Assembly: GCF_900104665.1 (NCBI RefSeq) | Contig: NZ_LT629969.1 | Location: forward strand, 124,001 to 188,000 | DNA from: Traorella massiliensis | Lineage (GTDB): Bacteria; Bacillota_I; Bacilli_A; Erysipelotrichales; Erysipelotrichaceae | Direction of reading: 5' to 3' | Length of the DNA: 64,000 nt | Shown here: positions 34,960 to 43,299 of the stretch, one piece after another | Numbering within the stretch: the first letter of the stretch is position 1 | Layout: the number at the start of each line of letters is the position of its first letter | The notes under the pieces: generated by a model | The model's database searches: none | The model's input: the letters and a program-made list of their open reading frames with translations, nothing else | Told to the model about the DNA's origin: nothing | Translations under genes and position numbers: made by a program

Positions 34960-35982
34960 GTGGAAAATAATTTGTTAAACAATGAAGCATTAGTAAATAA
35001 AATTGCTAGTATTATCACAAATGCTAGAAATAATGTCGCAAAACAAGTAAATAATGAACTTTTAAATGCTTATTGGAATATTGGTCGTGTTATTGTTGAA
35101 GATGAATTGAAGAATAATCGTGGTGAATATGGGAAAAAACAATTACTTGCTATTTCAAAAAATCTTACTAATAAATTTGGAAAAGGTTTTTCACAATCTA
35201 ATTTATATAACATGAAAATGTTCTATACGAAATATCCAATTTTCCAGTCAGTGACTGGAAAATTGAGCTGGACTCATTATTGCGAATTATTATATATATC
35301 TGATGATGACAAACGTAGTTTCTATGAAAAAGAAGCAATTAATGCAAATTGGTCAGTAAGAGAGTTAAAAAGACAAATTAGCTCTTCATTATTCGAAAGG
35401 TTGTTATTATCAAATGGGGAGACTAATAAAAAGAAGGTTCTTGAATTAGCGCTAAAAGGAAATGAAATTGCCAAACCAGAAGATATAGTAAAAGATCCTT
35501 ATGTTTTTGAATTTCTAGGTCTGCCAGAAAATAAACCAATGATGGAATCTGATTTGGAAGAAGCTCTTGTTAGACAAATTGAAAAGTTTCTTTTGGAACT
35601 TGGAAAAGGATTTATGTTTGTAGGAACTCAGCAAAGAGTAACGTTCGGGAATACTCATTATTATGTTGATATGGTTTTCTATAATAAAATTTTAAGATCT
35701 TATGTATTGATAGAATTAAAAACTATCAAATTAATGCCTGAAGCAGTTGGGCAACTTAATATGTACTTGAATTATTATACAGCAGAAATTAATGACGAAA
35801 ATGATAATCCACCAATTGGATTGATTTTATGCACTGATAAAGGCAATGTTGATATGCAGTATGCATTAGGAGGCTTGAGTAATAATATTTTTGCTTCAAA
35901 ATATGTAACATATATGCCTGATAAGGAACAATTAATTGCTCAGGTTGAAGCTGTATTATCATCTAATAATAATACAGAATAA
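34960..35982 (+). CDS. DUF1016/YhcG-family PDDEXK nuclease
   Basis: 340 residues from GTG 34960 (AAAGGAG 9 bases upstream). N-terminal YhcG-type helical domain (NARNNVAKQVNNELLNAYWNIG, LSWTHYCELL) and C-terminal PDDEXK nuclease: an aspartate in HYYVDMVFYN and ExK in YVLIELKTIK, then AVGQLNMYLNYY. Members occur in mobile and restriction-associated loci; the biochemical role is unsettled. It lies alone between core copies 1 and 2, directly after the rpsI terminator with its own TATAAT (near 34920). Two decayed relatives lie in the same array. Confidence 0.85.
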   Translation: MENNLLNNEALVNKIASIITNARNNVAKQVNNELLNAYWNIGRVIVEDELKNNRGEYGKKQLLAISKNLTNKFGKGFSQSNLYNMKMFYTKYPIFQSVTGKLSWTHYCELLYISDDDKRSFYEKEAINANWSVRELKRQISSSLFERLLLSNGETNKKKVLELALKGNEIAKPEDIVKDPYVFEFLGLPENKPMMESDLEEALVRQIEKFLLELGKGFMFVGTQQRVTFGNTHYYVDMVFYNKILRSYVLIELKTIKLMPEAVGQLNMYLNYYTAEINDENDNPPIGLILCTDKGNVDMQYALGGLSNNIFASKYVTYMPDKEQLIAQVEAVLSSNNNTE

Positions 35983-35999
35983 GTGGATATAAGTTTTGT

Positions 36000-36084
36000 G
36001 AGTGGTTATGGCAATGCAACAAGTAAGCGACAAAAAGGCTTAAAAACCCTTATTTTATAAGGTTTCGGAGTTCTCAAAACGTTA
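36000..36084 (+). repeat. Core repeat copy 2 with about 70-bp conserved left flank
   Basis: The stretch from AGTGGTTATGGCAATGCAAC to the core GTTCTCAAAACGTTA (36070-36084) recurs almost identically at 38571-38651. Just before the core, an inverted repeat CCCTTAT/ATAAGG forms a small hairpin, then TTTCGGA. Confidence 0.85.
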
Positions 36085-36110
36085 ATATTTTTAGGTTTAA
36101 GAGAGAAGGA

Positions 36111-36138
36111 AAGCCCCATAAAATGGGGCTTTTTTTCA
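36111..36138 (+). terminator. Terminator downstream of copy 2
   Basis: AAGCCCCAT (36111-36119) pairs perfectly with ATGGGGCTT (36123-36131) and is followed by seven T. It differs from the rpsI terminator seen after the other three copies. Confidence 0.85.
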
Positions 36139-36184
36139 CCTTTTTAGAACTAGTTTTTTAGCTTAAAGTAGCAATAAGGTAACA

Positions 36185-36244
36185 ATAAAGCAGCAAGTAT
36201 TCTCACTAACTATGTGGTGATAGAATGTGGCCTTGCTGCTTTAT
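36185..36244. repeat. Perfect 13-bp inverted repeat (hairpin)
   Basis: ATAAAGCAGCAAG (36185-36197) and CTTGCTGCTTTAT (36232-36244) enclose 34 bases. It could be a bidirectional terminator, or a recombination or IS end; no ORF is attached. Confidence 0.55.
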
Positions 36245-36842
36245 CTTTATTTATATACAAATTTTTATGAAAAATGTGGTGAGATAATTGCACTTTATAT
36301 TTACTAATGAGTATAACAAATTTACTTTAAAGATGGAACATACATTTTGTTTATTGCTTCTATTAAAGTATTAATTTCTAGATATTTATAAATTTACTCA
36401 GCCTATGATATAGCACCTGATGACTTACTATAATTTTAAAAGATGTCTGAACCATTCTTCCTCTTTCTAATAGAGAAATACAAGTATATCTAGTACAATA
36501 TTGTGTAACAATTTTTGAGATTATAAGGTTCCATTAAATGTGTCAATATGAAATACATAACATTGAACAAATCTCTGATTTTTAAGTATCGGATAATACT
36601 TTTTGCAAGTCCTAATTATTCTTTGCAGATTCATTGTTATGTAAATCCGAGTATACTTAAATGAGAATTTGTATGCTTGGATATTAATGAAATCTTTCCA
36701 ATGAGCATGATATACTGTGACAGTTCATAGTATAGTTTATAGGTGTATTGATATTTGCTCGGTAGAATAGTATCACCTTTATTTGTTGATAAGAAAAAGG
36801 AACTCCAACAATTTGAAGTTCCTTTGAAATCATTTTTCTTTA
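36245..36842. other. Gene-free AT-rich stretch
   Basis: About 600 bases with no plausible coding frame, no conserved RNA that I recognise, and no strong repeat. It is probably decayed cargo of the array. Confidence 0.5.
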
Positions 36843-38117
36843 TTAGAATAAATCAACTTTATTCAGCAAAAAATCAACTAAACTACAATGATAAAATCCA
36901 TTATCATCATAAAAGTTATGACTGATGTCATTTCTCACAACTATTTTCTTGAAGAAATCTTTTGTTAACTTAAATGAATCTAATTCAGAATCTATTTTTT
37001 TCTCATCTTCCATTCTTAATGCGGATTGTATATAAATTCTACGATCTCCGTCGTTCACAACAAAATCTATCTCTTTTAATGCGTTTCTTCCATCTCTTCT
37101 ATCAGTTACAACTCCGACATCAACAGAGTATCCTCTGCGAATCAAATCATTGTAAATTGCATTTTCCATCAAATGTCCTGGATCATATTGTCTAAAATTC
37201 AATCGTGCATTTCTTAATCCTAGATCTGTAAAATAATATTTATTAGGATATTTAAAATATGATTTCCCTTTAATATCATATCTTTTGGCGATTGAAACAA
37301 GAAAAGCATCGATAGAATGATTGATATAGCTCGAAACTAAATTACTATCAATTTTTTCTTTACGTGCATCACTGATAGCGTTTGCTACTTTTGTAGGATT
37401 AGTAAGTGAACTGATTTGAGAAGATAAATAATCTAATAATTGTTCAAGAATATCAGGTCTTTCGATTTTATTACGCTCAATAATATCTTTTATATAGACT
37501 TCATCATATAAAGAAGATAAATACTTTTTCTTAGCTGTTTCATCTTTGAATGAAAGAATACGAGGCATGCCACCATACAATAAATACTGTTCTAAACATT
37601 CTTTTGTATCTCCACCAAAGAATGAATAGTATTCTTGGAAAGATAAAGGATATACATGAATTTGAGTTGATCGTCCTCTAAATTCAGTTATGATATCGGA
37701 TGATAACATTTTAGAATTTGATCCAGTAACATATACATCTAAGTTCTTATATGAGTTTAATTCATTTAGCATATCATAAATCGTTACAGGGATATTATCA
37801 TTTTCTTCATCGATAACAGTACGAGAAAGTTGAACTTCATCAATAAAAAGATAATATTCTTTGTTTGTATCGGTAATCAGATTCTCTACATAATCGCAAA
37901 GCATGATAGGATTTCTATATTTGTAATATTTTCTTTGATCTAAAGATAATGTAATAATTTGTTCTTCTTTAATTTCTTTATTTGTGAGATATTCTTTGAA
38001 TAAATCGAATAAAAGAACTGATTTACCAACTCTCCTCAAGCCTGTAATTACTTTAGTCTGCCCATCCCACATACTATTAATAATTTGATTAAGATAATAA
38101 TCACGATTAATCAACAT
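36843..38117 (-). CDS. AAA ATPase of the AAA_14/DUF4143 family
   Basis: 424 residues. Walker A TGLRRVGKS, Walker B YLFIDEVQ and a sensor-like VYVTGSNSKML belong to the AAA_14 domain. The C-terminal half is DUF4143-like: ENAIYNDLIRRGYSVDVGVV then EIDFVVNDGDRRIYIQ, a degenerate PDDEXK nuclease fold in family terms. Start 38117 has GAGAGGGTG upstream; five extra in-frame codons lie 5' of it. It is the only gene of the array on the minus strand. Function in the family is unknown; members are scattered in accessory DNA of gut bacteria. Confidence 0.85.
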   Translation of the reverse strand: MLINRDYYLNQIINSMWDGQTKVITGLRRVGKSVLLFDLFKEYLTNKEIKEEQIITLSLDQRKYYKYRNPIMLCDYVENLITDTNKEYYLFIDEVQLSRTVIDEENDNIPVTIYDMLNELNSYKNLDVYVTGSNSKMLSSDIITEFRGRSTQIHVYPLSFQEYYSFFGGDTKECLEQYLLYGGMPRILSFKDETAKKKYLSSLYDEVYIKDIIERNKIERPDILEQLLDYLSSQISSLTNPTKVANAISDARKEKIDSNLVSSYINHSIDAFLVSIAKRYDIKGKSYFKYPNKYYFTDLGLRNARLNFRQYDPGHLMENAIYNDLIRRGYSVDVGVVTDRRDGRNALKEIDFVVNDGDRRIYIQSALRMEDEKKIDSELDSFKLTKDFFKKIVVRNDISHNFYDDNGFYHCSLVDFLLNKVDLF

Positions 38118-38132
38118 ATAACACCCTCTCAT

Positions 38133-38172
38133 TATCTAGAAGTATCGACGAATATGTCGTAACTTCTAGATA
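38133..38172. promoter_or_regulatory. Palindromic leader/operator of the minus-strand ATPase
   Basis: TATCTAGAAGT (38133-38143) and ACTTCTAGATA (38162-38172) are a perfect 11-bp inverted repeat, with inner CGAC/GTCG. It lies directly before the ribosome binding site, so it could be an operator or a translational hairpin. Confidence 0.55.
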
Positions 38173-38369
38173 TATTTTAACACTTTAGTGAACATGAGAC
38201 AATAAATAATATCATTTGTATGATGATGCTAATTTTATTAATTATAATTTCCCCACTTATTATAATTGAGTTTTCTTAAAAAATATTCTTGTTTTCATCT
38301 ACTAGGCGATAGCCTTGTGATAAGGAAATAGTTTTAGTAGTAAAAATTGCACCTTAAAAATTACATGAA

Positions 38370-38547
38370 TACGATGCCTAATCATTGTGATGATTCCTAT
38401 ATGTATTTAAATTATTATGCAGTGGAAGTTAAAGATAAAAATGATAATTCTCCAATTGTCTTGATTTTATGTACTGATAAAGGTAATGTGGCAAACATTA
38501 ATTAATTAAGTTGAAGCTACAATATCGTCTAATAATAATAGAGATTG
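38370..38547 (+). pseudogene. Remnant of a DUF1016/YhcG nuclease C-terminus
   Basis: From ATG 38401 the frame reads MYLNYYAVEVKDKNDN and SPIVLILCTDKGNV, matching the corresponding C-terminal part of the intact nuclease (MYLNYYTAEINDENDN...). Bases before it (GATGCCTAATCATTGTG) are a decayed match to the LMPEAVGQ coding stretch. After GNV about 80 bases are missing, and the last bases again match the end of the intact gene. It lies immediately before core copy 3, the same place the intact gene occupies before copy 2. Confidence 0.8.
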
Positions 38548-38570
38548 AGCATATATATGCTTTTATGAGT

Positions 38571-38651
38571 AGTTATGGCAATGCAACAGGTAAGCGACAA
38601 AAAGGCTTAAAAACCCTTATTTTATAAGGTTTCGGAGTTCTCAAAACGTTA
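38571..38651 (+). repeat. Core repeat copy 3 with conserved left flank
   Basis: Core GTTCTCAAAACGTTA at 38637-38651; the 65 bases before it differ from copy 2 at only a few positions. The rpsI terminator copy follows at 38674. Confidence 0.85.
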
Positions 38652-38673
38652 ATCGTTGTATTGAGAAGAATAG

Positions 38674-38717
38674 AGAAGTATTTAGACATAGTGAGTGTTT
38701 AGATGCTTCTTTTTTTT
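38674..38717 (+). terminator. rpsI terminator, copy 2 (after core copy 3)
   Basis: Same AGAAG...CTTCT hairpin and loop as at 34862, with eight T. Its presence shows that the duplicated unit extends at least 65 bases past the rpsI stop. Confidence 0.8.
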
Positions 38718-38981
38718 GTGTGATAAGTGGAATAATATGGTTATAAAAAAACTGCTAAGTAATCAAATTTATCGAATTTGGGTAACTTTTAGCTTTGTAT
38801 TGATGTGATATGGCATATTTTCATAATATGTAGCATGTATTGTAGACAAAGATAGTATTTGACTGTAAATAAGTAAAATTTAGAGATTATATGAATTACA
38901 GTACGGATAAACTATTGATATGGAAGAACAAGATTTATTAGGAAGATTTATTTTTCTAAAAAAGTGAATTTAAATAAATGT

Positions 38982-39087
38982 GCGTTTAATCTTATAAAGA
39001 GTATTATTTAAACTTGCGTATAATCTTAAATAGAGTTATAATATGCGTATAATCAGAAAGTAAATGTATATAAATATTGCGTATAAT
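38982..39087 (+). repeat. Four iterated GCGTATAAT boxes upstream of the plus-strand ATPase
   Basis: GCGTTTAAT at 38982 and GCGTATAAT at 39016, 39045 and 39079, spaced 34, 29 and 34 bases. The last is 16 bases before the ATG. Each box contains a -10-like TATAAT. Iteron-like operators or stacked -10 elements are both possible. Confidence 0.6.
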
Positions 39088-39103
39088 AGGAAAAGGTGGC
39101 AAT

Positions 39104-40462
39104 ATGATATTAAAAAGGAAAGTATATGATAAATTATTGCAATGGAAAAATGAAAGCAATGGTGGGAAAGCCATTCTTATTGAAGGGGCACGCCGTATAG
39201 GAAAGAGTACAATTGCTGAAGAATTTGCCAAAAACGAATATGAAAGCTATATATTGATTGACTTTGCAAAGAAAGATATTGAAGTTGAATCGTATTTTAA
39301 TAAATATTTGAATGATTTAGATACTCTTTTTATGCTGCTTCAAGCTCATTTTGGGGTTCATCTTAGAAGACGGAAATCAGTTATTATCTTTGATGAAGTT
39401 CAAATGTTTCCTCAAGCAAGAGCTGCCATAAAATATTTAGTATTAGATGGTAGGTATGATTATATAGAAACAGGTTCTTTAATCTCAATTAAAGAGAATG
39501 TTAAAAACATTGTAATCCCTTCTGAAGAAAGACAACTTTCGATGTATCCTTTGGATTTTGAGGAATTTTGTTATGCATTAAATGAGGAAATAATAATTGA
39601 TTATATTAAAGCGTGTTTTAGAGAAAGAAAGCCTCTGGAAGAATCATTGCACAAAAAAGCAATGTTACTATTTAAACAATATATGCTTGTTGGTGGTATG
39701 CCGATGCCTGTAATCAAATATATTGAAAATGATAAAAGTTTCTTTGAGGCAGATAAAGAAAAAAGAGATATTTTATCCCTTTATAGAGAAGATATCATGA
39801 AAATAAATGCTCGATATAGAAGTAAAGTGTTGGCAATTTTTGATCAAATTCCAGGACTTTTATCAAAACATGAAAAAAGAGTTGTTTTTAAGGAAATCAA
39901 GGAAGGTTCTCAAGCCGATCAATACGAAGAAACTTTTTTCTGGTTAGCTGATTCAATGATTTCGAATGAGTGTTTTTTGTGTAATGATCCAAGTGTAGGT
40001 TTATCAATAAATGAAGATAGAACTTATGTTAAATGTTATTTAGGAGATACGGGTCTTTTAGTTAGTCACGCTTTTGACGAAAATGAGTTGCTTGAGGAAG
40101 AAGTTTACAAACAAATACTTTTAGATAAATTATCTTTAAATGAAGGAATGTTATATGAAAATGCAATAGCACAGATGCTTGTAGCAAATAAACATAAATT
40201 ATATTTTTATACCCATTACAATACTGAAAAACATCGTAATGATATTGAAATAGATTTTCTCTTATCGAACAATAGTAAATTAAAGTATAAACTATATCCG
40301 ATTGAGGTTAAATCAGGCAAGAAATATTCGACATCTTCTTTACTTAAATTTAAAGAAAAATATAAAAATCGAATTGGAGAATGTTATATTATTCATCCTA
40401 AGAATTTATCTATCAAGGACGACATAGTTTGTATTCCACCTTATATGACCTTTATGTTATAG
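39104..40462 (+). CDS. AAA ATPase of the AAA_14/DUF4143 family
   Basis: 452 residues. Walker A EGARRIGKST, Walker B SVIIFDEVQMFPQAR and the arginine/sensor region IETGSLISI. C-terminal DUF4143 part: NEGMLYENAIAQMLVANKH, HRNDIEIDFLLSN and PIEVKSGK; the ExK of a PDDEXK core appears intact here (IEVKSGK). Only distantly like the minus-strand ATPase between copies 2 and 3, so they are different family branches. Start 39104 has AAAAGGTGG; residues upstream to 39077 are dropped. It lies between core copies 3 and 4. Confidence 0.85.
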   Translation: MILKRKVYDKLLQWKNESNGGKAILIEGARRIGKSTIAEEFAKNEYESYILIDFAKKDIEVESYFNKYLNDLDTLFMLLQAHFGVHLRRRKSVIIFDEVQMFPQARAAIKYLVLDGRYDYIETGSLISIKENVKNIVIPSEERQLSMYPLDFEEFCYALNEEIIIDYIKACFRERKPLEESLHKKAMLLFKQYMLVGGMPMPVIKYIENDKSFFEADKEKRDILSLYREDIMKINARYRSKVLAIFDQIPGLLSKHEKRVVFKEIKEGSQADQYEETFFWLADSMISNECFLCNDPSVGLSINEDRTYVKCYLGDTGLLVSHAFDENELLEEEVYKQILLDKLSLNEGMLYENAIAQMLVANKHKLYFYTHYNTEKHRNDIEIDFLLSNNSKLKYKLYPIEVKSGKKYSTSSLLKFKEKYKNRIGECYIIHPKNLSIKDDIVCIPPYMTFML

Positions 40463-40597
40463 AAAAATAATAGGTATCATGGCGGTTCATAGAATAAAAG
40501 ATGTATTGTGTTTATTTGTGTTGGACTAAGCAGTTAAGGAAATCCAACAGGTAAGAAACAAATATGCCATAAAACCTATATTTCATAGGATTTCGGA

Positions 40598-40612
40598 GTT
40601 CTCAAAACGTTA
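40598..40612 (+). repeat. Core repeat copy 4 with diverged left flank
   Basis: GTTCTCAAAACGTTA, preceded by TTTCGGA as in copies 2 and 3. The hairpin before it is CCTAT/ATAGG rather than CCTTAT/ATAAGG: the sequence changed but pairing is kept. After the core, GTAATAATTGTTGTGAGA matches the original rpsI downstream sequence. Confidence 0.85.
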
Positions 40613-40637
40613 GTAATAATTGTTGTGAGAAGATTAG

Positions 40638-40688
40638 AGAAGTGTTTAGACATAGTGAGTGTTTAGATGCTTCTTTTTTTTTTTTTTA
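40638..40688 (+). terminator. rpsI terminator, copy 3 (after core copy 4)
   Basis: Same hairpin as at 34862 with one change in the stem region, followed by a T-run. Promoter and leader bases downstream are again near identical to those before the intact nuclease. Confidence 0.8.
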
Positions 40689-40736
40689 AAAGAAGGGTAT
40701 AATAAGAATAATTAATATTGAAAGGAGTAGTTGATT

Positions 40737-41087
40737 GTGGAAAATAATTTGTTAAACAATGATGCATTAGTAAGTAAAATCGCTAGTATTATCACAAATG
40801 CTAGAAATAATGTCATTAAAAATATTAATGCTGAGTTAATTAATGAATATGAGTTAATTAATGAATATTGGAATATAGGACTTATTATAGTTGAGGGTGA
40901 GTTAAAATCTCAGCGTGGCGAATATGGAAAAAAATTATTTACACTATCGAAAACTCTTACAAATAAATTTGGAAAAGGATTTTCTCGAGAAAATCTTCAA
41001 AATATGAGATTGTTTTATTTAAAATATCCAAATTGCCAGACACTGTCTAGCAAATTAAGTTGGTCACATTATTGCGAATTATTATAG
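40737..41087 (+). pseudogene. Truncated DUF1016/YhcG nuclease, N-terminal third only
   Basis: From GTG 40737 the protein nearly repeats the intact homologue for its first residues (ENNLLNN, IASIITNARNNV) and then diverges to moderate similarity. A short tandem duplication encodes ELINEY twice. It stops after LSWSHYCELL, exactly where the intact protein continues with YISDDD; the whole nuclease domain is missing. The upstream region (terminator, TATAAT, AAAGGAG) is intact, so a short protein could still be made. Confidence 0.8.
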
Positions 41088-41401
41088 TTTTGAAAGTAAG
41101 GTAGAGAGGTTTTTAAAGGAAATATTACTGTTGTTTAAAAGTATATTCTGGAATGATACTAAGAGATTTGAATGATTCTTTTTCGTTTTTTATTCTTGAT
41201 AATCTTTTTTTTGAGCAGCTTATTAATTATTCATATTTGAAAGTATAATATAAAGAAAACCGGATTATTTCAATGCTCTCAAGTATCAAAAATGTACAGA
41301 CTATATATTGATATTCTACTTCCGAATAATTAAATATAGATTTTAAATATTTTACATCTCCAATCTCTATTTATATAATAAGGTTGAAGAGGTGATGAAG
41401 G
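41088..41401. other. Gene-free stretch after the truncated nuclease
   Basis: AT-rich. No reading frame matching the missing nuclease C-terminus or any other family is seen. GAAGAGGTGATG at the end supplies the ribosome binding site of the next gene. Confidence 0.5.
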
Positions 41402-42205
41402 ATGAAATATGTGACATTGAATAATGGAATTCAAATGCCAATGTTAGGGTATGGAACATGGGATTTGAGAGGTGAAGAAGGTAAAAAAGCAATTGTTAGT
41501 GCATTAGAAGTTGGTTATCGGTTGCTTGATACAGCTAAGATGTATGAGAATGAAGATATCGTTGGTCAAGCTATCATCGGAAGTGGTATACCAAGAGAAA
41601 AGATCTTTATCACAACAAAACTCAATGCATCATGTCAAGGCTATGAGCAAGCCCAAAAAGGTATAGAAGATTCATTAAAAGCATTACAAACTGATTATAT
41701 CGATTTACTACTGATTCATGAACCTTATGAAAGGTCGCTTGAAATGTATGAAGCTATGAAAGAAGCCTATCAGCAAAAGAAAGTCAGAGCTATCGGAATC
41801 TCAAATTTTCAAGGACAATATTATGATAATTTTATACAAAACTGTGGCATGAAACCAGCCATTCATCAAATAGAATCACATGTTTATCATCCACAATTTC
41901 ACTTTAAACATCAGATGGATTTAGATGGTGTTCAAATGGAATCATGGGCATCTTTTACAGAAGGCAGGAAAGATATTTTTCATGAACCATTATTAATAGA
42001 GATTGCCAAGAAACATCATAAAAGTGTTGCGCAAATTGCATTAGCTTATTTGATTCAAAATGGTATCATCGTGATTCCTAAAACAGTTCATAGAAAAAGA
42101 ATGATTGAAAATATAAATGTATTTGATATTGAATTATCACAAGATGATATAAAACAAATTCAAAAATTGGATCAAGGGCAATCATTGTTTCATTGGTATG
42201 ATTAA
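41402..42205 (+). CDS. Aldo/keto reductase
   Basis: 267 residues, NADPH-dependent TIM-barrel oxidoreductase. The catalytic set is visible: Asp and Tyr in LLDTAKMYENED, Lys in FITTKLN and His in LLLIHEP; GISNF and the NADP-binding VIPKTVHRKRMIENINVFD are conserved. Reduces aldehydes or ketones; the substrate is unknown. Single gene, GAAGAGGTGATG upstream. It marks the far side of the rpsI array. Confidence 0.9.
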   Translation: MKYVTLNNGIQMPMLGYGTWDLRGEEGKKAIVSALEVGYRLLDTAKMYENEDIVGQAIIGSGIPREKIFITTKLNASCQGYEQAQKGIEDSLKALQTDYIDLLLIHEPYERSLEMYEAMKEAYQQKKVRAIGISNFQGQYYDNFIQNCGMKPAIHQIESHVYHPQFHFKHQMDLDGVQMESWASFTEGRKDIFHEPLLIEIAKKHHKSVAQIALAYLIQNGIIVIPKTVHRKRMIENINVFDIELSQDDIKQIQKLDQGQSLFHWYD

Positions 42206-42281
42206 TCAGGAAAAGTTAAAATTCATTTTATAATAAAAATAGAAGTTTTCAGTAAATAAGCCCTGGGAAATTTTGATATGT

Positions 42282-42350
42282 ATGTCTGGCATTGATAAGA
42301 TGACAGTGGATGAAATTGACAAGTATTTCAAAACCTATATGAAAAGATAA
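42282..42350 (+). pseudogene. Fragment of a group II intron reverse transcriptase (N-terminal)
   Basis: Twenty-two codons, MSGIDKMTVDEIDKYFKTY plus MKR, resemble the early RT segment GVDGMTVDEL..YLK of intron-encoded proteins. Downstream frames are broken. The rest of the 42.35-42.65 kb gap holds a small AACAGC/GCTGT hairpin and nothing else I can name. Too short for certainty. Confidence 0.4.
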
Positions 42351-42650
42351 AAAAACAGCCATATCACTTCAGTGAAGCTGTAAGAAAAGAGGAAAGATTA
42401 GATGGGGCAATCCACTAGGCTACTATCTTTGATAGGTTGTGTTAACATATAAATGTATTACTGTATACGAGATTCGTATGTGCAATAAGAAGTACGAAAA
42501 TTATTTTCTTCCCTTTGATTTATTGTAAACATAAATAAATCTCTCATTCATGATCTAAAAGTATTATAATAAATATGTAAATGATGATTGAACATAAAAT
42601 ATTTAAATGTTAATGACTCAATAATAGATTATTCATAAATGGAGGTTATT

Positions 42651-42899
42651 GTGAGATATTATAGGATTCTTTTACCTTTGACAAAAAAGAAATATGAAGC
42701 ACTAATTCGAGAAAGAAATCAGTTATTGTATATTGAAATTCCTAGAGTGAGACTTCAATTAAAGAAAATGCGTCAAAAAGATGATGCTTTAGATAATTCT
42801 GAATATGATTTATTACAAGAAAAAGATAAGCAGCTAAATGAAAGACTTAAGGAAATCGATGACTATATTCAGAGTATAAGAAAAAGACCTTATAATTAA
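42651..42899 (+). CDS. Stand-alone Gre-factor-like coiled-coil protein
   Basis: 82 residues from GTG 42651 (GGAGG 5 bases upstream; an ATG at 42639 contains that box). The whole protein is a predicted helical hairpin: EALIRERNQLLYIEIPRVR, LQLKKMRQ, tip DDALDNSEYD, then LLQEKDKQLNERLKEIDDYI. This lines up with the GreA N-terminal domain, where the tip is GDLSENAEYD; the two catalytic acids correspond to Asp and Asp here. No C-terminal FKBP-like domain follows. It may bind the RNA polymerase secondary channel. Alternative: an unrelated small coiled coil. Confidence 0.5.
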   Translation: MRYYRILLPLTKKKYEALIRERNQLLYIEIPRVRLQLKKMRQKDDALDNSEYDLLQEKDKQLNERLKEIDDYIQSIRKRPYN

Positions 42900-42905
42900 G
42901 AAGGT

Positions 42906-43244
42906 TTATAGGCCTTTTGAAAGATATACAATTTGAGAAAAAGCATGTGCATTCATATTATATAATGTTTCAGCAATTTCATTAACATTGCTTATATTAG
43001 GATGATCCAGCATATACAATAGTAACTGTTCTGTTCCTGAGGTGGTATATGAACAAATCAGCATGTAAGCTTCCTTGCTTAATTGAGATAACTTAGGATG
43101 ATGGAGAAAGTCAATTTTTTTATATTGGTTCATAATATAATTATGGTACATACCTGTCTTAAGCAAAACTTTAAATATATCTGGCTTGGTGAGAATATAA
43201 TTTAACCTGAAACATTCATGAAAGCAAAGAGGTGAATAAAACTG
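42906..43244 (-). pseudogene. C-terminal fragment, possibly of a TetR-family regulator
   Basis: The frame is open from a TGA at 43245-43247 to the stop near 42906, about 112 codons, with no good start; an internal TTG at 43166 would give 86 residues. The helical pattern VLLKTGMYHNYIMNQY then ICSYTTSGTEQLLLYMLDHPN, NEIAETLYNM resembles ligand-binding domains of TetR regulators (TSG..LL..W...P..EIA..I). The N-terminal HTH is absent. Weak call. Confidence 0.35.
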
Positions 43245-43299
43245 TCAAAAAAAGAGATGATCTGCGAAAATGTCTGAGATTTGGATGAATCGTTTATGA

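Noticed and set aside
36185-36244. 13-bp inverted repeat as IS ends
   Set aside because: Only 60 bases lie between the outer ends and there is no transposase; a terminator-like or relic hairpin is simpler.
34837-41087. CRISPR array or integron in the rpsI-end region
   Set aside because: There are only four widely and irregularly spaced repeats with genes between, no cas genes and no integron integrase.
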